From assembly GCF_023242945.1 (NCBI RefSeq), contig NZ_JALKFT010000007.1, positions 206,345-270,344 of the forward strand: 64,000 nucleotides of DNA. Direction: 5' to 3'. The notes under the pieces were generated by a model that had not been told where the DNA came from, made no database searches, and worked only from the letters and a program-made list of their open reading frames with translations. Shown in pieces: positions 34,647 to 43,422 of the stretch (position 1 is its first letter; each line of letters opens with the position of its first letter). The DNA is from Frankia umida. GTDB lineage: Bacteria > Actinomycetota > Actinomycetes > Frankiales > Frankiaceae. The position numbers and the translations under genes were made by a program.

Positions 34647-35602
34647 ACTTCCTCGCCGGCCACTGGCTGTGGCTCAACCTGCTGGTCGCGGCGCTGCTGG
34701 CGGCCTACGTCGTGCTGTCGCTGCGCCGGCGCGTCTACGCCGCCCGGCTGTCCTCGACCACCGTGCTCGCCTCGGTGCTGCCCCGCCGACCGGCCTGGTG
34801 GCGCCGGCACGTACCCGCCGCGCTGCTCCTGCTCACCCTGGCCGGGCTGGTGTTCGCGCTGGCCCGCCCGGCCCGCGCCGAACGCGTCCCACGTGAACGC
34901 GCGACGATCATGCTGGCGATCGACGTGTCGAACTCGATGGCCGCCACCGACATCGCCCCCACCCGGCTGGAGGCGGCCAAGCAGGGCGCCGTGGCGTTCG
35001 TCGACCAGCTGCCCCCGCGGATCAACCTGGGCCTGGTGTCCTTCGCCGGCAGCGCCACCGTGCTGGTGCCGGCCTCCACCGACCGCGAGTCGGTACGCGC
35101 CGGCATCCGAGGGCTGCAGCTCGGCCCGGCCACCGCGATCGGCGAAGGCGTGTTCGCGTCCCTGCAGGGCATCACCACCGCGAGCCAGCGCCTGTCCGCC
35201 GGCGGCCAGAACCCACCGCCCGCCGCGATCGTGCTGCTCTCCGACGGTGAGACCACCCGGGGCCGGCCGAACTCCCAGGCCATCGAGGCCGCCCGGGCGG
35301 CCCACGTCCCCGTCGACACCATCGCCTACGGCACCCCCGGCGGCACCCTGGACGTCGGGGGCCAGGAGGTTCCCGTCCCCGTCAACGAGCAGGCCCTGCA
35401 CGACATCGCCAACGAGACCGAGGGTTCCTACCATCGCGCCGCCACCGGCGACGAGCTGCGCTCGGTCTACCGCAACCTGGGCAGCTCCATCGGTTACCGC
35501 ACCGAGTACCGGGAGATCACCACCTGGTTCCTCGGCCTGTCGGTGGCTCTCGGTTTCGCCGCCGCGGCCACCTCGCTCGCCTTCACCTCCCGGCTGCCGT
35601 GA
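34643..35602 (+). CDS. BatA-like VWA-domain membrane protein
   Basis: 319-aa protein with two N-terminal membrane segments (about 6-26 and 57-75), a von Willebrand A domain with a complete MIDAS start D93-V-S95-N-S97 (MLAIDVSNSMA), downstream SFAGSATVLVP and VLLSDGETTRG, and a C-terminal membrane helix (FLGLSVALGFAAAATSLAF). This is the BatA/aerotolerance-type topology. It overlaps DUF58 upstream and crtB downstream (GTGA at both ends), so phytoene synthase translation is coupled to it. Confidence 0.88.
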   Translation: MNFLAGHWLWLNLLVAALLAAYVVLSLRRRVYAARLSSTTVLASVLPRRPAWWRRHVPAALLLLTLAGLVFALARPARAERVPRERATIMLAIDVSNSMAATDIAPTRLEAAKQGAVAFVDQLPPRINLGLVSFAGSATVLVPASTDRESVRAGIRGLQLGPATAIGEGVFASLQGITTASQRLSAGGQNPPPAAIVLLSDGETTRGRPNSQAIEAARAAHVPVDTIAYGTPGGTLDVGGQEVPVPVNEQALHDIANETEGSYHRAATGDELRSVYRNLGSSIGYRTEYREITTWFLGLSVALGFAAAATSLAFTSRLP

Positions 35603-36696
35603 ACGCCGTAGCCGCCGCCGGCATCACCGATCCGCGGCTGCGGGCGTCCTACGCCCGGGCCCGGGCGCTGCACGCCGCGCACGGACGCACCTACTACCTG
35701 GCGACGCTGCTGCTGCCGGCGTGGAAACGCCCGCACGTCCACGCCCTGTACGGCTTCGCCCGGCACGCCGACGACCTCGTCGACGACCTCGACGCCCAGC
35801 TCGGCAACGCCGAACGGGCCGTCGCGCTACGCGCCTGGGGCGAACGGTTCCTGACCGCCCTGCGTACCGGTGTGACCCCCCAGCACGTCGACGCCGCCCT
35901 CGGCCGCGACCCCGACGACCGCCACGCCCCCGACGACCCGGATGACCCGAGCTCCCGGGATGTTCCGGGCGGCCCGGACGGCCCGGGCTGGCGCCAGACT
36001 CGGCCGGGCCGTGGCCCGGGGGCCGAGGTGTCGGTGCTGCCGGCGACGATCGACACGATCCGCCGGTTCGCCCTCGACCCGGGCCACTTCGCGGCGTTCC
36101 TGTCGTCCATGGCGATGGATCTCACCGTCACCGAGTACGCGACCTGGGACGACCTCGTCGGCTACATGTACGGCTCGGCGGCGGTCATCGGCCTGCAGAT
36201 GGTGCCCCTGCTCGAACCGTCCGACGACAGCGCCCTGCCCTACGCGCGCGACCTGGGGCTCGCCTTCCAGCTGGCGAACTTCATCCGCGATGTCGGTGAG
36301 GACCTGCGCCGCGGTCGCGTCTACCTGCCAGCGGAGTCACTGGCGCTGTTCGGCGTCACCCGGGAGCGTCTGGCCACCGGCGTGGTGGACGGTCCGGTGC
36401 GCCGGCTGCTCGCCTTCGAGATCAGCCGGGCCCGGGAGCTGTTCCGCTGCGCCGAGCCCGGCATCCGCCTGCTGCACCCCACCTCACGCGACTGCATGCG
36501 CACCGCGTTCGTGCTCTACCGCGCCATCCTGGACGAGGTGGAACGCGCCGACTACCAGGTGTTGGACCAGCGGGTCTCGGTGGCGATGCGCCGCCGGCTC
36601 GCCGTCGCCGGCCCCGCCCTCGTCCGCGCCCACCGGGCCCGCCGCCACAGCCCCGCGGGTTCAGAGCAGCTCGCGTCCGCCCAGGTAGGGGCGTAG
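35599..36696 (+). CDS. crtB: Phytoene synthase
   Basis: 365-aa squalene/phytoene synthase. The first Asp-rich motif is HADDLVDDLD near 57-65 and the second NFIRDVGEDLRRGRVYLP near 227-244. It joins two GGPP to phytoene. An Asp/Pro/Gly-rich insertion at about residues 103-142 is not typical and lengthens the protein. The GTG overlaps the VWA stop. The 3' end overlaps the convergent serS gene by 36 bp, so the last 11 codons are antisense to the serS end. Confidence 0.9.
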   Translation: MNAVAAAGITDPRLRASYARARALHAAHGRTYYLATLLLPAWKRPHVHALYGFARHADDLVDDLDAQLGNAERAVALRAWGERFLTALRTGVTPQHVDAALGRDPDDRHAPDDPDDPSSRDVPGGPDGPGWRQTRPGRGPGAEVSVLPATIDTIRRFALDPGHFAAFLSSMAMDLTVTEYATWDDLVGYMYGSAAVIGLQMVPLLEPSDDSALPYARDLGLAFQLANFIRDVGEDLRRGRVYLPAESLALFGVTRERLATGVVDGPVRRLLAFEISRARELFRCAEPGIRLLHPTSRDCMRTAFVLYRAILDEVERADYQVLDQRVSVAMRRRLAVAGPALVRAHRARRHSPAGSEQLASAQVGA

Positions 36697-37923
36697 CACC
36701 TCGGGCACCCGGATGCCGGCGTCGGCGGTCTGGTGGTTCTCCAGCAGCGCCGCGAGCAGCCGCGGGGTGGCGACCGCGGTGTTGTTCAGCGTGTGCGCGA
36801 AATGGATGGTGCCGTCGGCGTCGCGGTAGCGCAGGTTCGCCCGCCGGGCCTGCCAGTCGTGCAGCGTCGAGCAGCTGTGCGTCTCCCGGTAGCGGCCAAG
36901 CGAGGGAAACCAGGTGTTGATGTCGTTCATCCGGAACTTGCCGACGCCCATGTCACCGGTGGCGCACTCGACCACCTCGTAGCTGAGCCCCAGGTCGGTG
37001 AGGATGCGCTCGGCGGTGGCCAGCAGCTCCGCGTGCCAGCGGGCCGACTCGGCCTCGTCCGCGGCGCACAGCACGAACTGTTCGACCTTCTCGAACTGGT
37101 GCACCCGCAGCAGGCCGCGCACATCCCGGCTGGCGCTGCCGATCTCCCGGCGGAAGGACGCGGAGATACCGGCGTAGCGCACGGGCAGCGCGGCCGCCTC
37201 GAGGATCTCCCCGGCGTGCAGCCCGACGAGAGCGACCTCGGCGGTGCCGGCCAGGAACAGGTCGTCGGCGGGTATCTCGTAGATCTCCTCGCGCCCCTTG
37301 GGCAGCATCCCGGTGCCGACCAGCGGCTCCTCACGGACCAGCGCCGGCACCGAGATCGGGGTGAACTCCCTGCCCCGCAGCAGGTCCAGCGCGTAGGAGT
37401 GGATCGCGCGTTCAAGCAGCACCAGATCGCCGACGAGGGCGTAGGCCCGCTCGCCGGCCACCCGCCGGGCCCGGGCGAACTCGGCCCAGCCCCTGCGTTC
37501 GGCGAGCTCGACGTGATCGAGCGGGTCGAAGTCGAAGCTCGGCGGGGCGCCGACGGTGCGCAGCACGACGTTGGCCGACTCGTCCGGCCCGACCGGCGCG
37601 CCGGACCAGGGGATGTTCGGTGTGGCGAGCATCAGTTCGGCCAGCCGCGCACCGGTGCGGGCGAGGCGTTCGCGGTTGTCCCTGAGCTGTCGGTCGAACG
37701 CCTCCTGCTCGGCGCGCAGCTCGGCGCGGCGGGCCTCGTCGGCCTTCGCGAACTGCTTCGAGCGGCTGCGTCGCTGCGCCTGCGCCTCGTCGACCTCGAA
37801 CTGCAGCTTGCGGTTCTCCTGGTCAAGCTGGAGCAGTTCGTCGACATCCAGGTCGATGCCCTTGGCGGCGACCGCGTCCCGGACGGCCTGCGGGTTGTCC
37901 CGGATGAATCGCTTGTCGAGCAT
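36661..37923 (-). CDS. serS: Seryl-tRNA synthetase
   Basis: 420-aa class II synthetase. N-terminal tRNA-binding coiled coil (residues 1-105: MLDKRFIRDNPQAVRDAV...), then motif 2 SASFRREIGSASRDVRGLLRVHQFEKVEQF and motif 3 near the C-terminus NNTAVATPRLLAALLENHQ. Charges tRNA-Ser, and indirectly tRNA-Sec where present. The ATG at 37923 matches the family start. Its 3' end overlaps crtB. I looked for a T-box leader in the upstream gap and found none in the right orientation. Confidence 0.95.
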   Translation of the reverse strand: MLDKRFIRDNPQAVRDAVAAKGIDLDVDELLQLDQENRKLQFEVDEAQAQRRSRSKQFAKADEARRAELRAEQEAFDRQLRDNRERLARTGARLAELMLATPNIPWSGAPVGPDESANVVLRTVGAPPSFDFDPLDHVELAERRGWAEFARARRVAGERAYALVGDLVLLERAIHSYALDLLRGREFTPISVPALVREEPLVGTGMLPKGREEIYEIPADDLFLAGTAEVALVGLHAGEILEAAALPVRYAGISASFRREIGSASRDVRGLLRVHQFEKVEQFVLCAADEAESARWHAELLATAERILTDLGLSYEVVECATGDMGVGKFRMNDINTWFPSLGRYRETHSCSTLHDWQARRANLRYRDADGTIHFAHTLNNTAVATPRLLAALLENHQTADAGIRVPEVLRPYLGGRELL

Positions 37924-38244
37924 GCGTCGCGTCAACCCCTGAATGATCACGCCTCGTGGTGGTGCCGCATCGCACCCCCACGGCCACGCTACCAGCCACC
38001 CCTGCGTCCCTTCCCCGGCCACGGACAGCCCCCGCACAGGCAGCCCGGGCATCCTGGAAGCGGCATCGTGGGTCGGAGCGCCCCCCACGGTCGACCTGGA
38101 ACAACAGTTACCGTGTGGAACGGTTACGGTGACGGTGCCCACGTCCCGGTGCCCATCGGTGCGTACCGCCCCTGGTGCGGACCGACTCCGGCAGGCGTAG
38201 GGCGTCCACAACCGTCAGTCGATACATGAGGAGGGCCGGCGACG
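37924..38244. other. Divergent intergenic region serS / cyclophilin with near-palindrome
   Basis: 321 bp between two divergent genes, so it should carry both promoters. A near-palindrome GTTACCG-TGTGGAA-CGGTTAC lies at 38107-38127 and could be an operator. The cyclophilin ribosome site (GAGGAGGG) is at about 38228-38235. No RNA gene or riboswitch recognised. Confidence 0.45.
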
Positions 38245-39096
38245 GTGGCCACCAGTTCGAGGGATCGACGCCAACGCGAGCTCGCCGAGGCCCGGGCCAC
38301 CCGGCAGGCCGAGCGCCGCCGCCAAACCCAGCGCCGCCGCCAGCAGCGGCTGGCCATCGTGGCCGGCTTCATCGTGGTCGTCGTCGCCGCGTCGTCGATC
38401 GCCGCCATCCTGCTCACCGGCAAGGACCACGACGACAACGCCACCGCCACGGCGAACCCGGCGACGACCCCCTCCGCCGCGGCCGCCGCGCCGACCAGCA
38501 AGGTCGGGGACTGCGTCTACACGTCCAACGGCGAGACCCCGGCCCGCAACGCGACGCTGCCCAAGGCCGCCGCCAAGGTCGACACCTCCCCCGCCACCAT
38601 GGTGATCAACACCAGTGCCGGGACGATGACCGCGACCCTGGACGCCGACAAGGCCCCCTGCACCGTGCACGCGCTGCTCACCCTCGCCGACACGAAGTAC
38701 TTCGACGACACCGCCTGCCACCGTGAGACGGCCGGCACCGAGGCCGGCATCTTCGTCCTGCAGTGCGGGGATCCGACCGGCACCGGTGCCGGCAGCCCCG
38801 GCTACGGCTACGCCAACGAGAACACCGAGGGTGTCACCTACGACCGCGGTGTCCTCGCGATGGCCCACAGCTCGCAGCCTGACAGTAACGGCAGCCAGTT
38901 CTTCATCAACTACGCCAACCCGACGACGCAGGGCGCGGCCGCGCTCGCCGGTGGCTACACCGTCTTCGGCAGGATCACCCAGGGTCTGGACGTGCTGGAC
39001 AAGCTCACCAAGCCCGGGGTCGAGGGTGGCGGCTCGGACGGCGCGCCAGCCAGCAAGGCCAAGATCACCTCGATCACCGTCTCCCAGGGCGGCTGA
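38245..39096 (+). CDS. Membrane-anchored cyclophilin-type peptidyl-prolyl isomerase
   Basis: 283-aa protein. Residues 1-36 are strongly basic and Gln/Arg-rich, followed by one membrane helix (LAIVAGFIVVVVAASSIAAILL, about 37-58) and an Ala/Thr linker. The cyclophilin domain has MVINTSAGTMTATLDADKAPCTVHALLTLA, FDDTACHRET, FVLQCGDPTGTG, VLAMAHS, NGSQFFINY and YTVFGRITQGLDVLD. It should assist folding on the outer face of the membrane. The GTG at 38245 has a GAGGAGGG site. Compared with classical cyclophilins, the 'FHRv' catalytic Arg region reads CHRET, so the Arg is kept. Confidence 0.88.
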   Translation: MATSSRDRRQRELAEARATRQAERRRQTQRRRQQRLAIVAGFIVVVVAASSIAAILLTGKDHDDNATATANPATTPSAAAAAPTSKVGDCVYTSNGETPARNATLPKAAAKVDTSPATMVINTSAGTMTATLDADKAPCTVHALLTLADTKYFDDTACHRETAGTEAGIFVLQCGDPTGTGAGSPGYGYANENTEGVTYDRGVLAMAHSSQPDSNGSQFFINYANPTTQGAAALAGGYTVFGRITQGLDVLDKLTKPGVEGGGSDGAPASKAKITSITVSQGG

Positions 39097-39171
39097 CCCC
39101 GCCGCGTCGCCAGCCCCGCCGTGCCCCACCCCGCCCCGCAGACCGGCGGTCAGCATCCGATCCACCGGTCA

Positions 39172-39220
39172 GCGGTGGCGGTCAGTGGTCGGCGGTGGCG
39201 GTCAGTGGTCGGCGGTCAGC
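39172..39220. repeat. 20-bp tandem repeat between convergent genes
   Basis: GCGGTGGCGGTCAGTGGTCG occurs twice head-to-tail without mismatch (39172-39191, 39192-39211) and a partial third copy follows. It lies between the convergent cyclophilin and helicase genes. Confidence 0.85.
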
Positions 39221-39247
39221 TGATGACGTGGGTCGGTGTCGGTCGGG

Positions 39248-41089
39248 TCAGCTCGCCCAGCGCCGGACGGTGTCGATACGGGCCTGCAACTGGGCGGCCG
39301 TGGCCTGGCCGCTCGGCGGCCCGCCGCAGCTGCGGCGCAGCTCCGCGTGGATCATCCCGTGCGGTTTGCCGGTGCGGTGGAAGTGCATGCCGACGAGGCG
39401 GTTGAGCTCGCGGCGCAGCTCGGCGATGATCTCGTGTTTGGGCCGGGTGGCGCCGTCCTCGTCCATACCCGCGCTGGCACCGGCACCGGCGACTCCGGCG
39501 GCGCCGGTGCCGGTGCGGGCGGTGGGTACCACCGGCTGCGGCTGCCCGGGAGACTTCGCCGCCTCCCTGCGCGCCGCGGCCTGCTGGGCGGCCTGCCGCT
39601 GCCGCAGCAGCGTGGCGACCTGGTCGGGTTCGAGCAGGCCGGGCAGGCCGAGGAAGTCCTCCTCCTCGACCGAGCCGCTCGCGGCCGGGGTGCCGAACTC
39701 GCCGCCGTCGAAGATGACCCGGTCCAGGTGGGCGGACGAGCCGAGCGCGGTGAACAGGGTGTCGGGCTGGTCGGGGGCGTCGCGGCGGCGGTTGGCCTCG
39801 CGCAGCGCGTCGTCGTCGAAGGCGTCGGGGTCGCGCGGGGACTTCTCCAGCGCGTGGTCGCGCTGGACCTCCATCTCGCCGGCGAGCCCCAGCAGGGACG
39901 GCACGCTGGGCAGGAACACCGAAGCGGTCTCGCCCCGGCCGCGTCCACGCACGAACCGCCCGACCGCCTGGGCGAAGAACAGCGGGGTGGACGCCGAGGT
40001 GGCGTAGACCCCGACGGCCAGCCGTGGCACGTCCACGCCCTCGCTGACCATCCGCACGGCGACCATCCACCGGTCGGTGGAACGCCGGAAGTTCTCGATC
40101 TTCGAGGACGCGGTGGGGTCGTCGGAGAGGATGACCGACGGCGACGAGCCGGTGAGCCGGGCGAGCATCCCGGCGTAGGCCCGGGCGGTCGCATGATCGG
40201 TGGCGATGACCAGGCCACCCGCGTCCGGCATGCCACCGGCCCGGACCTGCGAGAGCCGGGTGTCGGCGGCGGCGAGCACAGCCGGCATCCAGTCGCCGCG
40301 GGGGTCGAGCGCGGTGCGCCAGGCGGCGGCGGTCTGGTCGCTGGTCAACGGTTCGCCCAGGCGCGCCGACAGCTCCGCCCCCGCGCTCGTGCGCCAGGAC
40401 ATCTCCCCCGAGTACGCCAGGAACAGCACCGGACGGACGACCCCGTCGCGCAGCGCGTCGGCGTAACCGTAGGAGGAGTCGGCGATGCTGCGCAGCACGC
40501 CGTCCGTCCCGGGCAGGTAGGTGACGAACGGGATGGGGTTGACGTCGGAGCGAAAGGGCGTTCCGGTCAGGGCGAGCCGGCGGGTCGCCGGGGCGAACGC
40601 CTCCCGCACCGCCTCTCCCCACGACAACGCGTCGCCCGCGTGATGGATCTCGTCCAGGATGACCAGGGTGCGCCGCGCCCCGGTGCGGACCCGGTGCAGG
40701 GCCGGATGGGCCGCGACCTGCGCGTAGGTCACGGCGACGCCGGTGTAGTCCGAGGACGTGGCGCCGGCCGCGTTGCGGAAGTCCGGGTCCAGGTCGATGC
40801 CGACCTCGGATGCGGCTGCCGCCCACTGCCGCTTGAGGTGCTCGGTGGGTGCGACCACGGTGATCCGGCTGATCTCGCCGGCGGCGAGCAGGTCGGCGGC
40901 GATCTGCAGGGCGAAGGTCGTCTTGCCCGCGCCCGGCGTCGCGACCGCGAGGAAGTCCCGCGCGCCCGACGCCGAACGCGCACGGTAGATCTCCAGAGCC
41001 GCCTGCTGCCACGCCCGCAGTGGACGGGCAGGGGCGCCGGATCCGGTCGGTCGAGGTCGGCGGTCGAGGGGTCCGGCTCTCACCCCCAC
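39248..41089 (-). CDS. Superfamily 2 DEAD/DEAH-type helicase
   Basis: 613-aa helicase. Motif I is ATPGAGKTTFALQIAADLL near residue 48, motif II DEIHH (VILDEIHHAGDAL), motif III-like LALTGTPFRSD, and motif VI QAVGRFVRGRGRGETASVF. The C-terminal third is Ala/Gln/Gly-rich, then a helical tail (HEIIAELRRELNRLVGMHFHRTG...HAELRRSCGGPP) like a DNA-binding element. Role in DNA or RNA unwinding is inferred only from motifs. The start is uncertain: GTG 41089 or GTG 41083 fit best; further upstream the frame loses homology. Convergent with the cyclophilin gene. Confidence 0.85.
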   Translation of the reverse strand: MGVRAGPLDRRPRPTGSGAPARPLRAWQQAALEIYRARSASGARDFLAVATPGAGKTTFALQIAADLLAAGEISRITVVAPTEHLKRQWAAAASEVGIDLDPDFRNAAGATSSDYTGVAVTYAQVAAHPALHRVRTGARRTLVILDEIHHAGDALSWGEAVREAFAPATRRLALTGTPFRSDVNPIPFVTYLPGTDGVLRSIADSSYGYADALRDGVVRPVLFLAYSGEMSWRTSAGAELSARLGEPLTSDQTAAAWRTALDPRGDWMPAVLAAADTRLSQVRAGGMPDAGGLVIATDHATARAYAGMLARLTGSSPSVILSDDPTASSKIENFRRSTDRWMVAVRMVSEGVDVPRLAVGVYATSASTPLFFAQAVGRFVRGRGRGETASVFLPSVPSLLGLAGEMEVQRDHALEKSPRDPDAFDDDALREANRRRDAPDQPDTLFTALGSSAHLDRVIFDGGEFGTPAASGSVEEEDFLGLPGLLEPDQVATLLRQRQAAQQAAARREAAKSPGQPQPVVPTARTGTGAAGVAGAGASAGMDEDGATRPKHEIIAELRRELNRLVGMHFHRTGKPHGMIHAELRRSCGGPPSGQATAAQLQARIDTVRRWAS

Positions 41090-41340
41090 ACTGTAGAAGG
41101 CCGGACCCGGGCGGGCGAAGGCGACGCCCGGGGCCCAACGGTCCGCGACGGACGGCCACCGGCTGCGCCACCATCCGCGCCCCAGGGTGCGCCACCCTCC
41201 GCAGCGGCACACCGACTGTCCACGAATCACACCGTCCACGAATGACAAAGACCACAGGGACCACACCTTTTCCGCTTCTGGTCCCGGAAGGACCACGGAC
41301 GGCATGCCCGGCATATCTCACTGAGGGTTAAGCTCCAGGA

Positions 41341-41354
41341 GTCAACCGATTGAC
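41341..41354. promoter_or_regulatory. Short palindrome upstream of XRE regulator
   Basis: GTCAA-CCGA-TTGAC, a perfect inverted repeat placed 14 bp before the regulator's start codon and next to its GGAGG ribosome site. The position suits an autoregulatory operator, but its short arms make chance possible. Confidence 0.4.
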
Positions 41355-41367
41355 TTCGGAGGCCCCG

Positions 41368-42867
41368 ATGCAGCTCACGACCGCTCCCTCGGGGGCGTCC
41401 CGGACATCCCCCACCGGTGCTTCCGTCGACGATGGCGCGCCATCCGGACACGGCCCGGCGCCACGCACACCGAACTCCCGGCTGCGGCTGAGCCGGGAGG
41501 AGCGGGGCTGGTCGCAGGAACGGCTCGCGACCGAGATCCGCCGTTTCTCCATGGTGCACGACGGCCGCGAGGCCGGCGTCACCGGAAACATGATCTGCAA
41601 GTGGGAGAAGGGCGATAAAAAGCCCAGTCTCCGCTATCAGCGGTTGCTGCGCGCGCTGTTCGGTCGGTCATCGGTGGAACTCGGATTCGTCGACGACGAG
41701 GCACTCGCGCCCATAGGCGGCGCTGGTCGACCGGAACCCGGCCGACCAGCGGATGTCGCGGGCGTGACGGTCGGCGGGGCGACCGTCACCGCGGGTCCGG
41801 TGGCGGCCCTGCACGGCACCGGCAGTGTGATCGACCCCAACGGCCCGCCGGTGGAGCGCCGCGACGTGCTGCGTCTGCTGGCCGCCGCGGGCGGTGTGGC
41901 GGTCGTCCCGCTGGGCGCCGGCGCCGACGGCCCCCCCTGGGAGCGGCTGTCCGCGGCGCTGCGGCGACGCGCCAGCGTCACCCCCGAGCTCGTCGAGGAG
42001 CTGGGCCAGCGCACCGCGGGCCTGTACGGCCTGGAGGAGCGTGTTCCCGCCCGGACGCTGATGCCACGCGTCACCGAGCATCTGGGGCGCCTCATCCAGC
42101 TGCTGGAGTCCACCGGCCGTTCCCCCCTGCGCCGCTCGCTGACCTCGACGGCCGGCGAGACCGCGGCGCTGGCGGGCTGGCTGGCCTTCGACAGCAACGA
42201 CCTGCCGGCGGCAACGGCCTACTACCGGGTCGCCATCGAGGCCGCCCGGGACGCCGAGGACCACGGGCTCTGGGCCTGCGTGCTGGGCTACGAGAGCTAC
42301 CAGACCGCCAGCCAGGGCCGCCACGACCAGGCCTGCGCGCTGCTCGGTGAGGCGCAGCGACGGGCCGCGGCCGGCAGCACCGCGATGACCCGTGCCTGGC
42401 TGGCCGCACGCGAGGCCGAGGAGCAGGCCGCCCGCGGTGAGGGCCGGGCCGCACTGACCGCCCTCGACCGCGCCCAGGATGCCTTCGACCGCGGCGAGAG
42501 CGATGGCAGCCGGGTCTGGACGCATTTCTTTGACCGGGGCCGGCTCGACGGCCTGAAAGTCACCACATACACCAGGCTGCGTCGTCCCGCGGCCGCCTAC
42601 GCCGCGGCGACCGAAGCACTGCGAGTGGCCGGACCGGGGGCCACCAAGAAGCGCTCCCTGCTTCTCAGCGACATCGCCGAGGTGCATATCCAGCGCCGTG
42701 AGATCGACGCGGCCTGCCACTTCGCCGCCGAATCCCTCGCAATCGTCGCGCAAACCGACTTCTCGCTGGGACTCGCCCGCGTCCGCCGCGCCCGCGAACA
42801 CCTGCGCCCCTGGCAGCACACCCAGGTCGTGCGGGATCTCGACGACCAGTTGCGGGCCCTGGTCTGA
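41368..42867 (+). CDS. XRE-family regulator with TPR-like C-terminus
   Basis: 499-aa protein. A helix-turn-helix of the XRE type lies at about residues 38-95 (RLRLSREERGWSQERLATEIRRFS ... NMICKWEKGDKKPSLRYQRLLRALFG). A linker with a Tat-like hydrophobic stretch (RRDVLRLLAAAGGVAVVPLGAG) follows, then tandem helical repeats of the TPR class to the C-terminus (AGETAALAGWLAFDSNDLPAATAYYRVAIEAAR and similar). Such HTH-TPR regulators are abundant in filamentous actinobacteria and may sense small molecules or peptides. The ATG at 41368 has a GGAGG site; an upstream TTG is less likely. Divergent from the helicase. Confidence 0.85.
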   Translation: MQLTTAPSGASRTSPTGASVDDGAPSGHGPAPRTPNSRLRLSREERGWSQERLATEIRRFSMVHDGREAGVTGNMICKWEKGDKKPSLRYQRLLRALFGRSSVELGFVDDEALAPIGGAGRPEPGRPADVAGVTVGGATVTAGPVAALHGTGSVIDPNGPPVERRDVLRLLAAAGGVAVVPLGAGADGPPWERLSAALRRRASVTPELVEELGQRTAGLYGLEERVPARTLMPRVTEHLGRLIQLLESTGRSPLRRSLTSTAGETAALAGWLAFDSNDLPAATAYYRVAIEAARDAEDHGLWACVLGYESYQTASQGRHDQACALLGEAQRRAAAGSTAMTRAWLAAREAEEQAARGEGRAALTALDRAQDAFDRGESDGSRVWTHFFDRGRLDGLKVTTYTRLRRPAAAYAAATEALRVAGPGATKKRSLLLSDIAEVHIQRREIDAACHFAAESLAIVAQTDFSLGLARVRRAREHLRPWQHTQVVRDLDDQLRALV

Positions 42868-42985
42868 TTCCTCCCGCGGCGGTCACCGCGGCCGGTCCCT
42901 GGCACAACCGGCAGACTCGGGATCACCGCGGACGGGCGCTGGAGCCTGTCAGTGCGCGCTGGGAGCCGCCAGCGGGCGGGGGCTG

Positions 42986-43070
42986 GAGCCCGTCAGGGGG
43001 CACTGAGCCCGTCAGGGGGCACTGAGCCCGTCAGGGGGCACTGAGGTGGGCAGGGGGCACTGAGGTGGGC
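42986..43070. repeat. 19-bp tandem repeat between convergent genes
   Basis: GAGCCCGTCAGGGGGCACT is repeated three times exactly (42986-43042), followed by a variant copy GAGGTGGGCAGGGGGCACT and a partial fifth. Degenerate relatives precede it from about 42940. It fills the gap between the convergent XRE and cutA genes. There are no unique spacers, so it is not a CRISPR. Confidence 0.9.
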
Positions 43071-43095
43071 AGCCGGGGCGCCGGCAGGCTCCGGA

Positions 43096-43422
43096 TCACT
43101 GTGCGAGCGGTCTGGTCTGCTCGCTGATCCAGTCCAGATAGTCGCCGTGCCCAGCGACTATCGGCGTCGCAATGATCTCGGGATTGTCGTACGGATGCAG
43201 GACGACGAGTCGCTCGCGCATCTCGTCGAATCGCGCGGTGGTCGTTTTCGCCAGGCAGAGCCATTCGTCCGCCTGCTCGATCTCGCCCTTCCACCGATAG
43301 ATGCTGCGCATCGGGCCGAGGACCTGGAAACAGGCGACCAGTCGGGCCTCCACCAGCGCCCGGCCGATACGCTCGGCGCCGTCCAGGGAGTCGATACTGA
43401 CGACGACCTGCAGATGACTCAT
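43096..43422 (-). CDS. cutA: CutA1-family divalent cation tolerance protein
   Basis: 108-aa small ferredoxin-like trimer-forming protein. Seen: HLQVVVSIDSLDGAERIGRALVEARLVACFQV, then IYRWKGEIEQADEWLCLAKTT and the signature HPYDNPEIIATPIVAGHGDYLDWI. Linked to metal tolerance in E. coli, but its wider role is unclear. The ATG at 43422 has a GAGGGAG site. Convergent with the XRE gene; upstream lies a 770-bp gene-free region. Confidence 0.93.
   Translation of the reverse strand: MSHLQVVVSIDSLDGAERIGRALVEARLVACFQVLGPMRSIYRWKGEIEQADEWLCLAKTTTARFDEMRERLVVLHPYDNPEIIATPIVAGHGDYLDWISEQTRPLAQ

Noticed and set aside
37924..37940. SARP-type site upstream of serS (GTTGACG)
   Set aside because: Single heptamer without an 11-bp partner; unlike the paired sites in the SARP island.
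37957..37975. T-box leader for serS
   Set aside because: A TGGTGGTGCCGC string resembles the T-box core but is on the plus strand, opposite to serS, and lacks specifier stems.
42986..43070. CRISPR array
   Set aside because: Units are contiguous 19-bp tandem copies with no spacers, and no cas genes are nearby.
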